Positions 54,231-62,425 of a stretch of 64,000 nt of DNA are shown here, one piece after another. Source of the DNA: Streptomyces spinoverrucosus (GTDB lineage Bacteria; Actinomycetota; Actinomycetes; Streptomycetales; Streptomycetaceae); contig NZ_JADPZX010000002.1 of NCBI RefSeq assembly GCF_015712165.1, positions 372,001-436,000 on the forward strand. Reading direction: 5' to 3'. The translations under genes and the position numbers were made by a program. Position 1 is the first letter of the stretch, and every line of letters starts with the position of its first letter. The notes beneath the pieces are model-generated. The model had not been told where the DNA came from, ran no database searches, and was given only the letters and a program-made list of their open reading frames with translations.

Positions 54231-55322
54231 ATGACCGAGGCAGCACCGCCGGCCGACACCGGACACGAGTACGCCGACGACGCCTACGCGGTGGTGATCC
54301 CCACCCTGGGCCGCCCCGGCCTGACCGTCTGCCTGCGCGCCCTGGCCCGGTCGGGCGGCCCCCGACCGGTACGGCTGGTCCTCGTCGACGACCGCCCGGA
54401 GCCCTCGGTGGCGGCGCTCACGGACGAGGTCCCCGAGCAGCTGCGCCCGCTCACCACGGTCGTCCGGGGCGGCGCCCGCGGTCCGGCCGCCGCCCGCAAC
54501 GCCGGATGGCGGGCGGCCGGACGCGTCCCCTGGATCGTCTTCCTCGACGACGACGTCGTACCCAGCCCTTCCTGGGGCGAGGACCTGGCCCTCGACCTGG
54601 CAGGGGCGACGTACCGGACGGGCGCGGTCTCCGCGCGGATCGACGTCCCGCTGCCGCCCGACCGCCGCCCCACCGACTGGGAGCGCAACACCGCCGGACT
54701 CGCCACCGCCCGTTGGATCACCGCCGACATGGTCTACCGCCGGGCGGCCCTGGAGGCGGTCGGGGGCTTCGACGAACGCTTCCGGCGTGCCTTCCGGGAG
54801 GACGCGGACCTCGCCCTGCGGGTCCTCGCGGCCGGCTGGGCCGTGGCGGACGGGAGCCGCCGTACGACGCATCCGGTGCGGCCCGCCGACCGCTGGGTCT
54901 CGGTACGGCTCCAGGCGGGCAACGCGGACGACGTGCTGATGACCCGGCTGCACGGCCGCACGTGGTGGAGCCGGGCGGGGGCGCCGCGCGGGCGGCTGCC
55001 CCGGCATCTGACGGTGACGGGCGTGGCGCTGACGGCCCTGGCCTGCGCGGGTCTGGGCCGGCGCCGGGCGGCCGCCGCGTGCGCCGGGCTGTGGCTGGCC
55101 GGGACCGCGGAGTTCGCGCTGGCCCGGATCGTGCCGGGGCCGCGCACCCGCGACGAGCTCGTCACGATGGCGCTGACCAGCGTCGCCGTCCCGCCCGCCG
55201 CCGTCTGGCACTGGCTGCGTGGCCAGGTCGTCCACCGGAACACGCCACCCGTCACCGCCCATGAGACGGGTGAGCCGCCGCGTCCCTCGCGGGCGCCGGA
55301 CCCGGAGCGGGTGCCCTCATGA
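54231..55322 (+). CDS. Family 2 glycosyltransferase
   Basis: 363 residues. GT-A fold: YAVVIPTLGRPGLTVCLRAL, LVLVDDRPEP, GPAAARNAGWRAAGRVPWIV, FLDDDVVP as the DxD metal/nucleotide-sugar site, and RRAALEAVGGFDERFRRAFR with EDADLALRV as the ED base motif. C-terminal hydrophobic stretches (about 260-300) may anchor it to the membrane. It belongs to the surface-glycan cluster; donor and acceptor unknown. Confidence 0.88.
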   Translation: MTEAAPPADTGHEYADDAYAVVIPTLGRPGLTVCLRALARSGGPRPVRLVLVDDRPEPSVAALTDEVPEQLRPLTTVVRGGARGPAAARNAGWRAAGRVPWIVFLDDDVVPSPSWGEDLALDLAGATYRTGAVSARIDVPLPPDRRPTDWERNTAGLATARWITADMVYRRAALEAVGGFDERFRRAFREDADLALRVLAAGWAVADGSRRTTHPVRPADRWVSVRLQAGNADDVLMTRLHGRTWWSRAGAPRGRLPRHLTVTGVALTALACAGLGRRRAAAACAGLWLAGTAEFALARIVPGPRTRDELVTMALTSVAVPPAAVWHWLRGQVVHRNTPPVTAHETGEPPRPSRAPDPERVPS

Positions 55323-55364
55323 CCCGCTCAGCACGCCTCACGCGCCGCGCCGAGCACCGGGACC

Positions 55365-55625
55365 GTGGCTGTTCGACGGCCCCGGCAGGCCGTGCCCGAC
55401 GGCTTCCCGGCGGCCGTCCTGTTCGACCGGGACGGCACGCTCGTGGTCGACGTCCCCGACAACGGCGACCGGCGCGGGTCGTGCCGATGCCGACGGCGCG
55501 GGAAGCCGTCGACGCTACGCCCGGACGGCGCCGGCGACGTCCTGCTGGCCGGGCCCGCCGTGCGGGCCGTGGCCGCCGGATCGTCGTACACGGCGCTGCT
55601 GTGCGGCCCGCAGGGGGCGAGACCG
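55365..55625 (+). pseudogene. HAD phosphatase start fused to a GT9 fragment
   Basis: VPDGFPAAVLFDRDGTLVVD is the start of a GmhB-type HAD phosphatase (DRDGT nucleophile motif). After DVPDNGD the natural continuation, ARVVPMPTAREAVDA, is one frame off; one C appears to be missing near 55471. At about 55510 the HAD sequence stops and a GT9 (ADP-heptose transferase-like) N-terminus begins: PDGAGDVLLAGPAVRAVAAG and LLCGPQGA, ending near 55625. Both genes are fragments. They would have provided heptose-phosphate processing and heptosyl transfer. Confidence 0.65.
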
Positions 55626-56030
55626 GGACGGCCCCGCCTCGACGTCGTGCCGCTCCGGCTGGCGCCCCGCGTCGAGCCCGTCGGCGCCGACACGGGACAC
55701 CTGGGCGCTGCGCACCAGGCCCCCGGCGGGCAGCGGGCTCTGCCCGTAGGGGGCGAGGACGAGTGCCCCGTCGTGGGCCGCCGCGCGCAGGCGCCGGACG
55801 AGGGCGTCGTCGCCGTCCTGGGCGGCCGACGGCTCCAGGACGGCGTCGGACTCGGTGGACCTCTCCCGGACGAGTGCGTCGTCGACGTGCGGCAGGAGCC
55901 CGGCGGCGGGCGCACCCTCCGGTCCGCACAGCAGGGTCACGTCGTCGGCCCGGGCGGCGACGGCCCGCACGGCCGTTCCGGCCAGCAGCACCCCACCGAA
56001 GCCGTCGAGCCGCACGACGAGGGCCTTCAC
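55515..56030 (-). pseudogene. Truncated GT9 glycosyltransferase
   Basis: GTG 56030 begins KALVVRLDGFGGVLLAGTAV, DDVTLLCGPEGAPAAGLLPH and GALVLAPYGQSPLPA, a GT9 heptosyltransferase-type N-terminal domain. After about residue 125 the similarity fades and the frame runs into the antisense of the plus-strand GT9 fragment, stopping at 55515 (171 residues; family size about 340). Its start overlaps the SDR stop by GTGA. The sugar-nucleotide-binding C-terminal domain is missing. Confidence 0.65.
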
Positions 56031-57088
56031 CGGAGCCGCTCCCCCGATACCCGGAACCGTGGCAACGGGCCGCCCGCCCCCTCGTACGCGCCCGCTCCCG
56101 GCCGCGGGCCCGCGAAGTAGTCGATCGTCCGCTTGAACCCTTCCTCCCAGGACACCTTCGGCGTCCAGCCGAACAGCTCGCGGGCGAAGGACGGATCGGG
56201 CCGCCGCCGGGCGGGATCGGGTACGTGAGCCGTGCCGAACTCCAGGCCCGCGCGGGACCCGGTCAGGTCGATCACCCGGCGGGCGACCTCCTGCACGGTC
56301 GTCTCGTCCCCGCCGCCGATGTCGACGGGCCGCAGGAACCGGCTCGCGGCCACCCGCAGCACCCCGTCGACCACGTCGTCGACGAAGCACAGGGAGCGGG
56401 CCCCGGTGCCGTCGTCCTCGACGGTCACCGGGCCGCCCGCCAGGGCCTGCTCGACGAAGGCCGGGATCGACTGAGGGTCGTCCGCCCGCATCCGTGGGCC
56501 GTACGTGTCGAAGAGCCGCACGATCCCGGCATCCGTTCCGTGGACGGTGGCGTACGCGGCGGTCAGGGCCTCGGCGAAGCGCTTGGACACGTCGTACACC
56601 GCGCGCGGCCGGTCCGGCGCGGCCTCACTCCACTCCTCGTCCGGCTCGGGAGCGCCCAGGGGATCCCCGCGCACCCGCCCCGCAGAGGCGAGCAGGAACC
56701 GGGATCCGGCCCGGCCCGCGACGGCCAGCGCGTTCCGGGTGCCGAGGCAGGCGGCGTCGAGCGCGTCCAACGGCCGGTCCCGGCAGTCGGCCGGTGAGGC
56801 GGGGCCCGCGCAGTGCAGGACCAGGTCGTACGGGCGGTCGGCCAGGGCCTCCGGGAAGCCGGGGTCCGCCACGTCGAGCTCCAGGAACCGGAAGCCAGGG
56901 CGGCCGGTGAGGTGCCGCACGTTGTCCGCCGGCCCCGACGACAGATTGTCCACGCAGTCGACGCCGACACCGCTGTCGAGCAGACGTTCGCACAGATGCG
57001 AACCCAGGAACCCGGCACCGCCGGTCACCATCGCCCGCTCCCAGCCGGGCCGCGCCATCGACATCCCCGAGAACGTCATCGTCGTCAT
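56027..57088 (-). CDS. NAD-dependent epimerase/dehydratase paralogue with altered active-site motif
   Basis: 353 residues. Rossmann motif VTGGAGFLGSHLCERLLDSG, CVDNLSSGPADNV, HCAGPASPADCRDRPLDALD, YDVSK as YxxxK and RLFDTYGPRMRADDPQSIPA. It is a paralogue of the SDR at 52004, but the STSxVYGD segment is changed to SAGRVRGD, which alters the Ser/Thr and neighbouring Tyr positions. Reduced or changed activity is likely (inference). Start ATG 57088, with GGAAGGAAGG upstream; followed by the truncated GT9 with a 4-bp overlap. Confidence 0.82.
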   Translation of the reverse strand: MTTMTFSGMSMARPGWERAMVTGGAGFLGSHLCERLLDSGVGVDCVDNLSSGPADNVRHLTGRPGFRFLELDVADPGFPEALADRPYDLVLHCAGPASPADCRDRPLDALDAACLGTRNALAVAGRAGSRFLLASAGRVRGDPLGAPEPDEEWSEAAPDRPRAVYDVSKRFAEALTAAYATVHGTDAGIVRLFDTYGPRMRADDPQSIPAFVEQALAGGPVTVEDDGTGARSLCFVDDVVDGVLRVAASRFLRPVDIGGGDETTVQEVARRVIDLTGSRAGLEFGTAHVPDPARRRPDPSFARELFGWTPKVSWEEGFKRTIDYFAGPRPGAGAYEGAGGPLPRFRVSGERLR

Positions 57089-57435
57089 CAGCTCGACCTT
57101 CCTTCCGCCGATGAGGCCGAAGACCCCTTGCCGAAGACCCCTTGCCGAAGACCCCTGGTGTGCGCCGGTCCCGGCGGCAGCGGCCCGACCGCCCGGCCGG
57201 GCCGCTTTTCATACTCGGATTTTCATACTCGGCCGCCCACCACGGCCGTGCCACATGAGCCGTCCGCTTGACAAACCACCCATCACGCCCGCCCGGCCCC
57301 GCCCGCCCTGCACTCCCGACGCCCCGTTCTCCCACCCGTTCTCGCCCGGTGGGCTCTCTGTCACCCCTTCGGACACCGCGGTCTGGTGCACTTTCCCCGC
57401 GTCCTGGGAAAGTTGACGAGACCTCAGGGGGATCA
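57089..57435. other. 347-bp intergenic region with short direct repeats
   Basis: Two and a half copies of the 15-bp unit AGACCCCTTGCCGA (57120-57155) and two copies of TTTTCATACTCGG (57206-57231) are present. The latter are unusually AT-rich and could be promoter-associated. No reading frame was supported. Confidence 0.5.
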
Positions 57436-58722
57436 GTGACACCTCGTCAGAAGCGGTTCCGATCAGGCAGAACGTTCGTCACGGTCTCAGGCAGAACGTT
57501 CATCACGCTCTCAGGCAGAACATTCGTCGCGGTCCTCGCGGCACTCGGCGCGCTGGCCGGTGCGGCCCTGACGGGGGCGGCACCGGCCGGCGCCGCTGCG
57601 GACGGGACCCGGATCGCGCCGGGCGTGGTCTATCGGGAGTTCGACATCCAGGCGGCCAAGGGACCGACCCACGTCCACGTCCTCAGCGTCGACCTGCGCG
57701 ACCCACGCGTCCGCCTCGACCTGCTCTACCCGGGAGCGGTGGCAGCCCGGGCGACCGTCTCCCAACTCGCCGATGCCCGGAGCGCGGTGGCGGGCGTCAA
57801 CGGCGACTTCTTCAACATAAGCGAGACCCAGCACCCGGGCGTCGCCGCGACCGGCGCGAGCGTCGGACCGGTGATCGCACGCGGCAGGGCGCTGAAGGCG
57901 GCGGTCCCGAACGGGCAGCGGTTCGGCCCGGCGCTGCCGCCGGGCACCAGCACCAAGGACGTCGTGGGCGTCGGGACCGACCGGCGGGCCCGGCTGGACA
58001 GCCTGGCACTGGAGGGGTCGGTCAGCACACCCGAGGGCGAACTGCCGCTCGGCGGCCTCAACCAGTACGCGCTGCCGGTCGGCTCGGTCGGCGCGTTCAC
58101 GTCGGCGTGGGGCAGCGTCTCCCGGGTGCGTGCCGCCTGCGGCACCGACACCGACCGGGCGGCGCCGTGCAGCACGGACACCCACGAGGTGACGGTCAGG
58201 GAGGGCCGGGTGGTGTCGAGCGCCGACTCTCCCGGCAGCGGTCCGATCGCCGAGGGGACGACCGTGCTCGTCGGCCGCGAGGCGGGCGCCCAGCGGTTGC
58301 GGAAGTTCGCGGTGGGCGAGTCCGTGCAGGTGCGGCACCGGCTGGTGCCGTCGGCGTCACGGATCCCGTACCGCTTCGCCCTGGGCGGCTACCCGGTCCT
58401 GCGGGGCGGACAGCCGCTGCCCGGTCTGGACGACCGGACGGCGGCGGTGCGCACCGCCGTGGGCATCGCGGACGACGGACGGCGCGTGCTGCTGCTCGCG
58501 GTGGACGGCGCCCCCGAGTTCCGCACCGGCCTGACGATCGCCGAGGTTGCGGACACCATGCGGCAGCTGGGCTCGGTGCAGGCCTTCAGCCTGGACGGCG
58601 GCGGTTCGTCCACGCTGGTCGCCCGCGCTCCGGGCGCGGGCACCGTCTCCGTGCGCAACCACCCGAGCGGCGGCGTGGAGCGCCCCGTGCCGAACGGCAT
58701 CGGGGTGTTCTCCCACACATAG
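57436..58722 (+). CDS. Secreted phosphodiester glycosidase family protein
   Basis: 428 residues from GTG 57436. The N-terminus carries three 8-residue repeats (SGRTFVTV, SGRTFITL, SGRTFVAV), then the hydrophobic core VLAALGALAGAALTGAAPAG of a signal peptide. The mature NAGPA-like domain shows VVYREFDIQAAKGPTHVHVL, RSAVAGVNGDFFNISET, RVLLLAVDG and QAFSLDGGGSSTLVARAPG with the conserved DGGGSST. Relatives cleave phosphodiester-linked sugars such as GlcNAc-1-P caps. Extracellular. Confidence 0.85.
   Translation: MTPRQKRFRSGRTFVTVSGRTFITLSGRTFVAVLAALGALAGAALTGAAPAGAAADGTRIAPGVVYREFDIQAAKGPTHVHVLSVDLRDPRVRLDLLYPGAVAARATVSQLADARSAVAGVNGDFFNISETQHPGVAATGASVGPVIARGRALKAAVPNGQRFGPALPPGTSTKDVVGVGTDRRARLDSLALEGSVSTPEGELPLGGLNQYALPVGSVGAFTSAWGSVSRVRAACGTDTDRAAPCSTDTHEVTVREGRVVSSADSPGSGPIAEGTTVLVGREAGAQRLRKFAVGESVQVRHRLVPSASRIPYRFALGGYPVLRGGQPLPGLDDRTAAVRTAVGIADDGRRVLLLAVDGAPEFRTGLTIAEVADTMRQLGSVQAFSLDGGGSSTLVARAPGAGTVSVRNHPSGGVERPVPNGIGVFSHT
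57463..57534 (+). repeat. Triplicated 24-bp unit inside the signal-peptide region
   Basis: TCAGGCAGAACGTT begins at 57463, 57487 and 57511, a strict 24-bp period of three copies with few changes. Being a multiple of three, it keeps the phosphodiester glycosidase frame and lengthens the n-region of its signal peptide. Confidence 0.85.
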
Positions 58723-58768
58723 CCCTCGCACACATCGCCCTCTCGCACACATCGCCCTCAGGGAGACC

Positions 58769-58963
58769 TCACGGCCGCAGGCCGCTCACCATGTCGGCCG
58801 TGGCCGTGAGGCCGCTGTGGATGGTCGGGGCGATGCTCGAACCCGCGAGATAGAAGCCCAGCAGCAGGCAGACGATCGCGTGCGTGGGCTTGAGCCCCCC
58901 GTTGCGCACGAAGATCACCGCCAGGATGAACAGCAGCAGCACCACAGAGATGGAAATGGCCAT
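58769..58963 (-). CDS. Small membrane protein
   Basis: 64 residues; start ATG 58963 preceded by GGAGGAGG. Helix 1 (AISISVVLLLFILAVIFV) and helix 2 (HAIVCLLLGFYLAGSSIA) with a short basic loop. The C-terminus ends TADMVSGLRP. Family not recognised, but strong ribosome binding site and coding bias support it. Confidence 0.7.
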   Translation of the reverse strand: MAISISVVLLLFILAVIFVRNGGLKPTHAIVCLLLGFYLAGSSIAPTIHSGLTATADMVSGLRP

Positions 58964-59090
58964 CGTCAACCTCCTCCGCCACGTCCGCTTCGCGGCGTTC
59001 GGCCGCAAGTGTGGCGTAGCGGAGGGTTTTTGCGGGCGGCTGACCTGTCCTCCGAAAGGGTGATGTCCGTGGCCGACGGGCGTGCGAGGT

Positions 59091-59954
59091 CTACGCCCGC
59101 TCGTGGGCGTCCAGGAACGCCTCGAGGCCGAGCAGGTCGTCGGTGTTGATGAAGTCGACGTCCGCGTCGAGCAGCTCGGTCCACAGCGCGTCCCGCTCGG
59201 GCCCGGCCACGTCCGGCGTGGCCCAGAACCGCACCTTCTGCCCGCGCGAGTGCGCCGCCCGCATGATGCTCCGCAGCTTCTGTCGCTCGGCCGCCGGGAA
59301 CTCGCCCGCGCCCCGCCAGGTGAAGTTCAGCGTCCAGTTGTCGCTGATCAGGGGTACGAAGGAGGCCGGCGCCGAGCTGCCGAGGTCGGCCAGCCGGCCG
59401 TCGTAGAAGGCGCGGCGCACCTTCTGCGCCTCCATCGGCGCGCGCGCCGCCCGGTCGCCGGAGATGACGGCGGTGACCGGTCCGGGGATCACCTTGCCGT
59501 GGGCGTAGGTGGTGAACAGGTGCCGGTAGCGGCGCAGATGGCGGTCGAGTTCGAGGTAGGTCGAGGCGCCCTCGGTCTTGATGTCGATGAGCAGCTGGAG
59601 CGACCCGCGGTGACCGCGGTACACCGAGCCGCGGCCCGCCTTCACCCGGGCGGCGAGGGTGTCGAGGTAGAGGGACTCCAGGGTGCGGGCCGGGTCGAGG
59701 TCCTCGGGGTCGTGGGCGACGAGGAGCTGGTCGCCGACGAGGTAGATGTCGGCCTCGACGCTGCCGAAGCGGTGGTCGAGGGCGTCGAGCAGCGGCCGGG
59801 GGTGCTCGTAGTCGTTGTGCGCGTGGGCGCGCCACAGCGGCCGCGGGTTGCGCTTCCGGTCGTCCGCCAGCGCGCTCGCGCCGGGCAGGGCGACCGCGCC
59901 CGCGAGGGCGGCGCCGAGGGTGGTGAGGGCTCTGCGACGGGTGGTGAGGGCCAT
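59091..59954 (-). CDS. Secreted GDPD/PI-PLC-like phosphodiesterase
   Basis: 287 residues. Tat signal TTRRRALTTLGAALAGAVAL. Mature TIM-barrel features: LWRAHAHNDYEHPRPLLDAL with the HNDY.H active-site motif, FGSVEADIYLVGDQLLVAHD and LQLLIDIKTEG, then DFINTDDL near the end. This is the AIM6-like branch of the glycerophosphodiester phosphodiesterase / PI-phospholipase C fold. Probably hydrolyses extracellular phosphodiesters; substrate unknown. Confidence 0.85.
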   Translation of the reverse strand: MALTTRRRALTTLGAALAGAVALPGASALADDRKRNPRPLWRAHAHNDYEHPRPLLDALDHRFGSVEADIYLVGDQLLVAHDPEDLDPARTLESLYLDTLAARVKAGRGSVYRGHRGSLQLLIDIKTEGASTYLELDRHLRRYRHLFTTYAHGKVIPGPVTAVISGDRAARAPMEAQKVRRAFYDGRLADLGSSAPASFVPLISDNWTLNFTWRGAGEFPAAERQKLRSIMRAAHSRGQKVRFWATPDVAGPERDALWTELLDADVDFINTDDLLGLEAFLDAHERA

Positions 59955-60087
59955 GCTCTGCCTCCCTGGTGGGCGGGTGGGAAAACCTCAGCGAGTATGA
60001 GGTTCGAACCGGCCCAACCGGCAGGTGGGAGCAGGGGAGTTGGCCGGACCGCCGCCATGAGTTCACTTCACCGGCGTACGCACACCG

Positions 60088-60116
60088 AAAAGCCCGCCCC
60101 AGGTGGGACGGGCTTT
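60088..60116 (-). terminator. Terminator of the acyl-CoA dehydrogenase operon
   Basis: AAAGCCCG (60089-60096) and CGGGCTTT (60109-60116) form a perfect 8-bp stem extended by AG/GC pairs, with A and T runs at its base, 46 bp beyond the stop of the minus-strand operon. Confidence 0.75.
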
Positions 60117-60161
60117 CCTCGGGGTTCCCGCGCGCTTGGTCCGCGCGTTTCCCGGTGTACG

Positions 60162-61247
60162 TCAGGGGGCCTGAAGGTCCACCAGGTCGGCCAGCGCGGC
60201 ACGGTGGGCGCCCGCGGTGCCGTACGCGAGGGAGTCCGCCTTGGCGCGCTTCAGATACAGGTGCGCCGGGTGCTCCCAGGTCATTCCGATGCCACCGTGC
60301 AGTTGCAGCGCCTCCTCGGCGGCGCGCACGGCCACGGGCGCGGCATACGCCTGGGCCACCGCGACCGAGACGTCGACGTCCTCGCCGGTCGCCAGGGCGT
60401 CCGCCGCGCCGCGTGCGGCGGCCCGCAGGTGGACGACCTCCAGCCACAGCTGGGCGAGCCGGTGCTTGAGCGCCTGGAATCCGCCGACGGGCCGGTTGAA
60501 CTGCGTGCGCTCCTTCAGATAGCGCACGGTCTCGGTCAGCGACCAGTCGGCCAGCCCCAGCTGCTCGGACGCCAGCAGCCCGGCCGCCGCGCGCAGGGCC
60601 CGTCGTACGGCGGGCTCGGCATCGCCCACCCGGTGCCCCGCCGCACTCCGCAGAACCACCCGCCCCACGGGCCGGGTCAGGTCCAGCGACACCTGGGGCA
60701 CCACCGTGACGGCGTCGGCCTCCACGGCGTACAACCCGCCGTCGTCGGCGGGCACGAGCAGCACATCGGCGGCCGACGCGTCGGCGATGCCGGTCAACCC
60801 GCCGTGCAGCAGCCCGTCTTCGACTCGTACGACGGGGAAGGCGGCGCCCGGTGTCAGGTGCAGGGCGACGGCGAGGGCGCCGATGGTCCGGCCCGACGCC
60901 AGCCGGGTGAGCAGGCCGGCGGAGCCGTCGCAGGCCAGCAGCGCCTCGGTGGCGACGACGGCACTCGTGAGGTACGGGACCGGCGCGACCGCCCGTCCCA
61001 GCTCCTCCAGGACGACGGCGACCTCCCGGTGCGAGGCACCCTGGCCTCCCCGGTCCTCCGGCACCAGCAGTCCGGCCAGGCCCATGCCGTCGGTGAGGAG
61101 CTTCCACAGCTCCTGGTCGTGCGGGGTGTCGGACTCGGTGCGGGCGATCACGTCGGGCGCGCCGCAGTGGTCGGTGAGCAGGTCCCGGACGGCGGCGCGG
61201 AGGGCCTCTTCCTCCTCCGAGTAGAGCAGATCGGGCTGTGTGCTCAT
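60162..61247 (-). CDS. Acyl-CoA dehydrogenase (small subunit-like)
   Basis: 361 residues. LLYSEEEEALRAAVRDLLTD, LLVPEDRGGQGASHREVAVV, TQFNRPVGGFQALKHRLAQL, YAAPVAVRAAEEALQLHGGI and GMTWEHPAHLYLKRAKADSL are ACAD signatures. The catalytic Glu position carries no clear acidic base, as often in the small partner of heteromeric FadE-type dehydrogenases. Start ATG 61247 overlaps the stop of the upstream ACAD by 4 bp, so the two probably form an alpha2beta2 enzyme. Confidence 0.88.
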   Translation of the reverse strand: MSTQPDLLYSEEEEALRAAVRDLLTDHCGAPDVIARTESDTPHDQELWKLLTDGMGLAGLLVPEDRGGQGASHREVAVVLEELGRAVAPVPYLTSAVVATEALLACDGSAGLLTRLASGRTIGALAVALHLTPGAAFPVVRVEDGLLHGGLTGIADASAADVLLVPADDGGLYAVEADAVTVVPQVSLDLTRPVGRVVLRSAAGHRVGDAEPAVRRALRAAAGLLASEQLGLADWSLTETVRYLKERTQFNRPVGGFQALKHRLAQLWLEVVHLRAAARGAADALATGEDVDVSVAVAQAYAAPVAVRAAEEALQLHGGIGMTWEHPAHLYLKRAKADSLAYGTAGAHRAALADLVDLQAP

Positions 61248-62425
61248 CGGGCCAGGTCCTTCCAGGCGACGTCCTTGTCGGTGCGCGGCTCGGCGGGCAG
61301 TCCGAGGACGCGTTCGGCGACGATGTTCAGCAGGACCTCGCTGGTCCCGCCCTCGATGCTGTTGCCCTTGGAGCGGAGGTAGCGGTAGCCGGCGTCGCGG
61401 CCGGTGAAGTCCACGAGCTCGGGGCGCCGCATGGTCCAGTCGTCGTACAGGAGCCCCTCCTCGCCCAGGAGTTCGACCTCCAGGCCGCTGATCTCCTGGT
61501 TGAGGCGGGCGAAGGCGAGCTTCATGCCGGAGCCCTCGGGGCCGGGCTGGCCGGCGACGAGTTGCTGGCGCAGCCGTTCGCCGGTGAGCCGGGCGACCTC
61601 GGCCTCGACCCACAGCTTCAGGAGCCGCTGGTGGAGGTCGTGGGTGCGCAGTTCGGGGCGTTCGCGCCAGGTCTTGGAGACCGGGCCGATCATGCCGCCC
61701 TCGCGGGGCAGTCGCATGCCGCCGATGGAGACGCGCTCGTTCATCAGGGTGGTCTGCGCGACCCGCCAGCCATCGCCGATCTCACCGAGACGGCGCGACT
61801 CCGGGATCCGGACGTCGGTCAGGAACACCTCGTTGAACTCGGCTTCGCCGGTGATCTGCCGCAGCGGCCGGACCTCGACGCCGGGGTCGGTCATGTCGCA
61901 GACGAAGTACGTGATGCCCTGGTGCTTGGGCACGTCCGGGTCGGTGCGGGCGATGAGGATGGCCCAGCGGGCGAGATGCGCGCTGGACGTCCACACCTTC
62001 TGCCCGTTGACGACCCAGGCGTCGCCCTCCCGGACGGCCCGCGTACCCAGCGCGGCGAGGTCGGATCCGGCGCCGGGCTCGCTGAACAGCTGGCACCAGA
62101 CCTCCTCACCCGTCCACAGGGGCCGCAGATACCGCTGCTTCTGCTCCTCGGTGCCGTAGCGCAGGATCGTCGGCGCGGCCATGCCCAGGCCGATGCCGAT
62201 CCGCCGCGGATCGTTGTCCGGCGCGCCCGCGGCCTCCAGCTCGGCGTCCACGACGGCCTGGAGCGAGCGCGGGGCACCGAGTCCGCCGAGCCCCTCGGGG
62301 TAGTGCACCCAAGCGAGCCCGGCGTCGAAGCGGGCCTTGAGGAAGTCGAGCCGGTCCGTCGAAGCGGGCGGATACGCGGTCAGCAACTCCTGGGTGCGGC
62401 GGCGCAGTTCGGCGGCGTCGGTCAT
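61244..62425 (-). CDS. Acyl-CoA dehydrogenase (large subunit-like)
   Basis: 393 residues. LDFLKARFDAGLAWVHYPEG, QRYLRPLWTGEEVWCQLFSE, PGAGSDLAALGTRAVREGDA, WVVNGQKVWTSSAHLARWAI and SIEGGTSEVLLNIVAERVLG are ACAD motifs, including the FAD-binding SEPGAGSDLA. Oxidises an acyl-CoA to the enoyl-CoA; relatives in such pairs act on CoA-activated steroid or cyclic acids, but the substrate here is unknown. Overlaps both neighbours by 4 bp. Confidence 0.9.
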   Translation of the reverse strand: MTDAAELRRRTQELLTAYPPASTDRLDFLKARFDAGLAWVHYPEGLGGLGAPRSLQAVVDAELEAAGAPDNDPRRIGIGLGMAAPTILRYGTEEQKQRYLRPLWTGEEVWCQLFSEPGAGSDLAALGTRAVREGDAWVVNGQKVWTSSAHLARWAILIARTDPDVPKHQGITYFVCDMTDPGVEVRPLRQITGEAEFNEVFLTDVRIPESRRLGEIGDGWRVAQTTLMNERVSIGGMRLPREGGMIGPVSKTWRERPELRTHDLHQRLLKLWVEAEVARLTGERLRQQLVAGQPGPEGSGMKLAFARLNQEISGLEVELLGEEGLLYDDWTMRRPELVDFTGRDAGYRYLRSKGNSIEGGTSEVLLNIVAERVLGLPAEPRTDKDVAWKDLAR

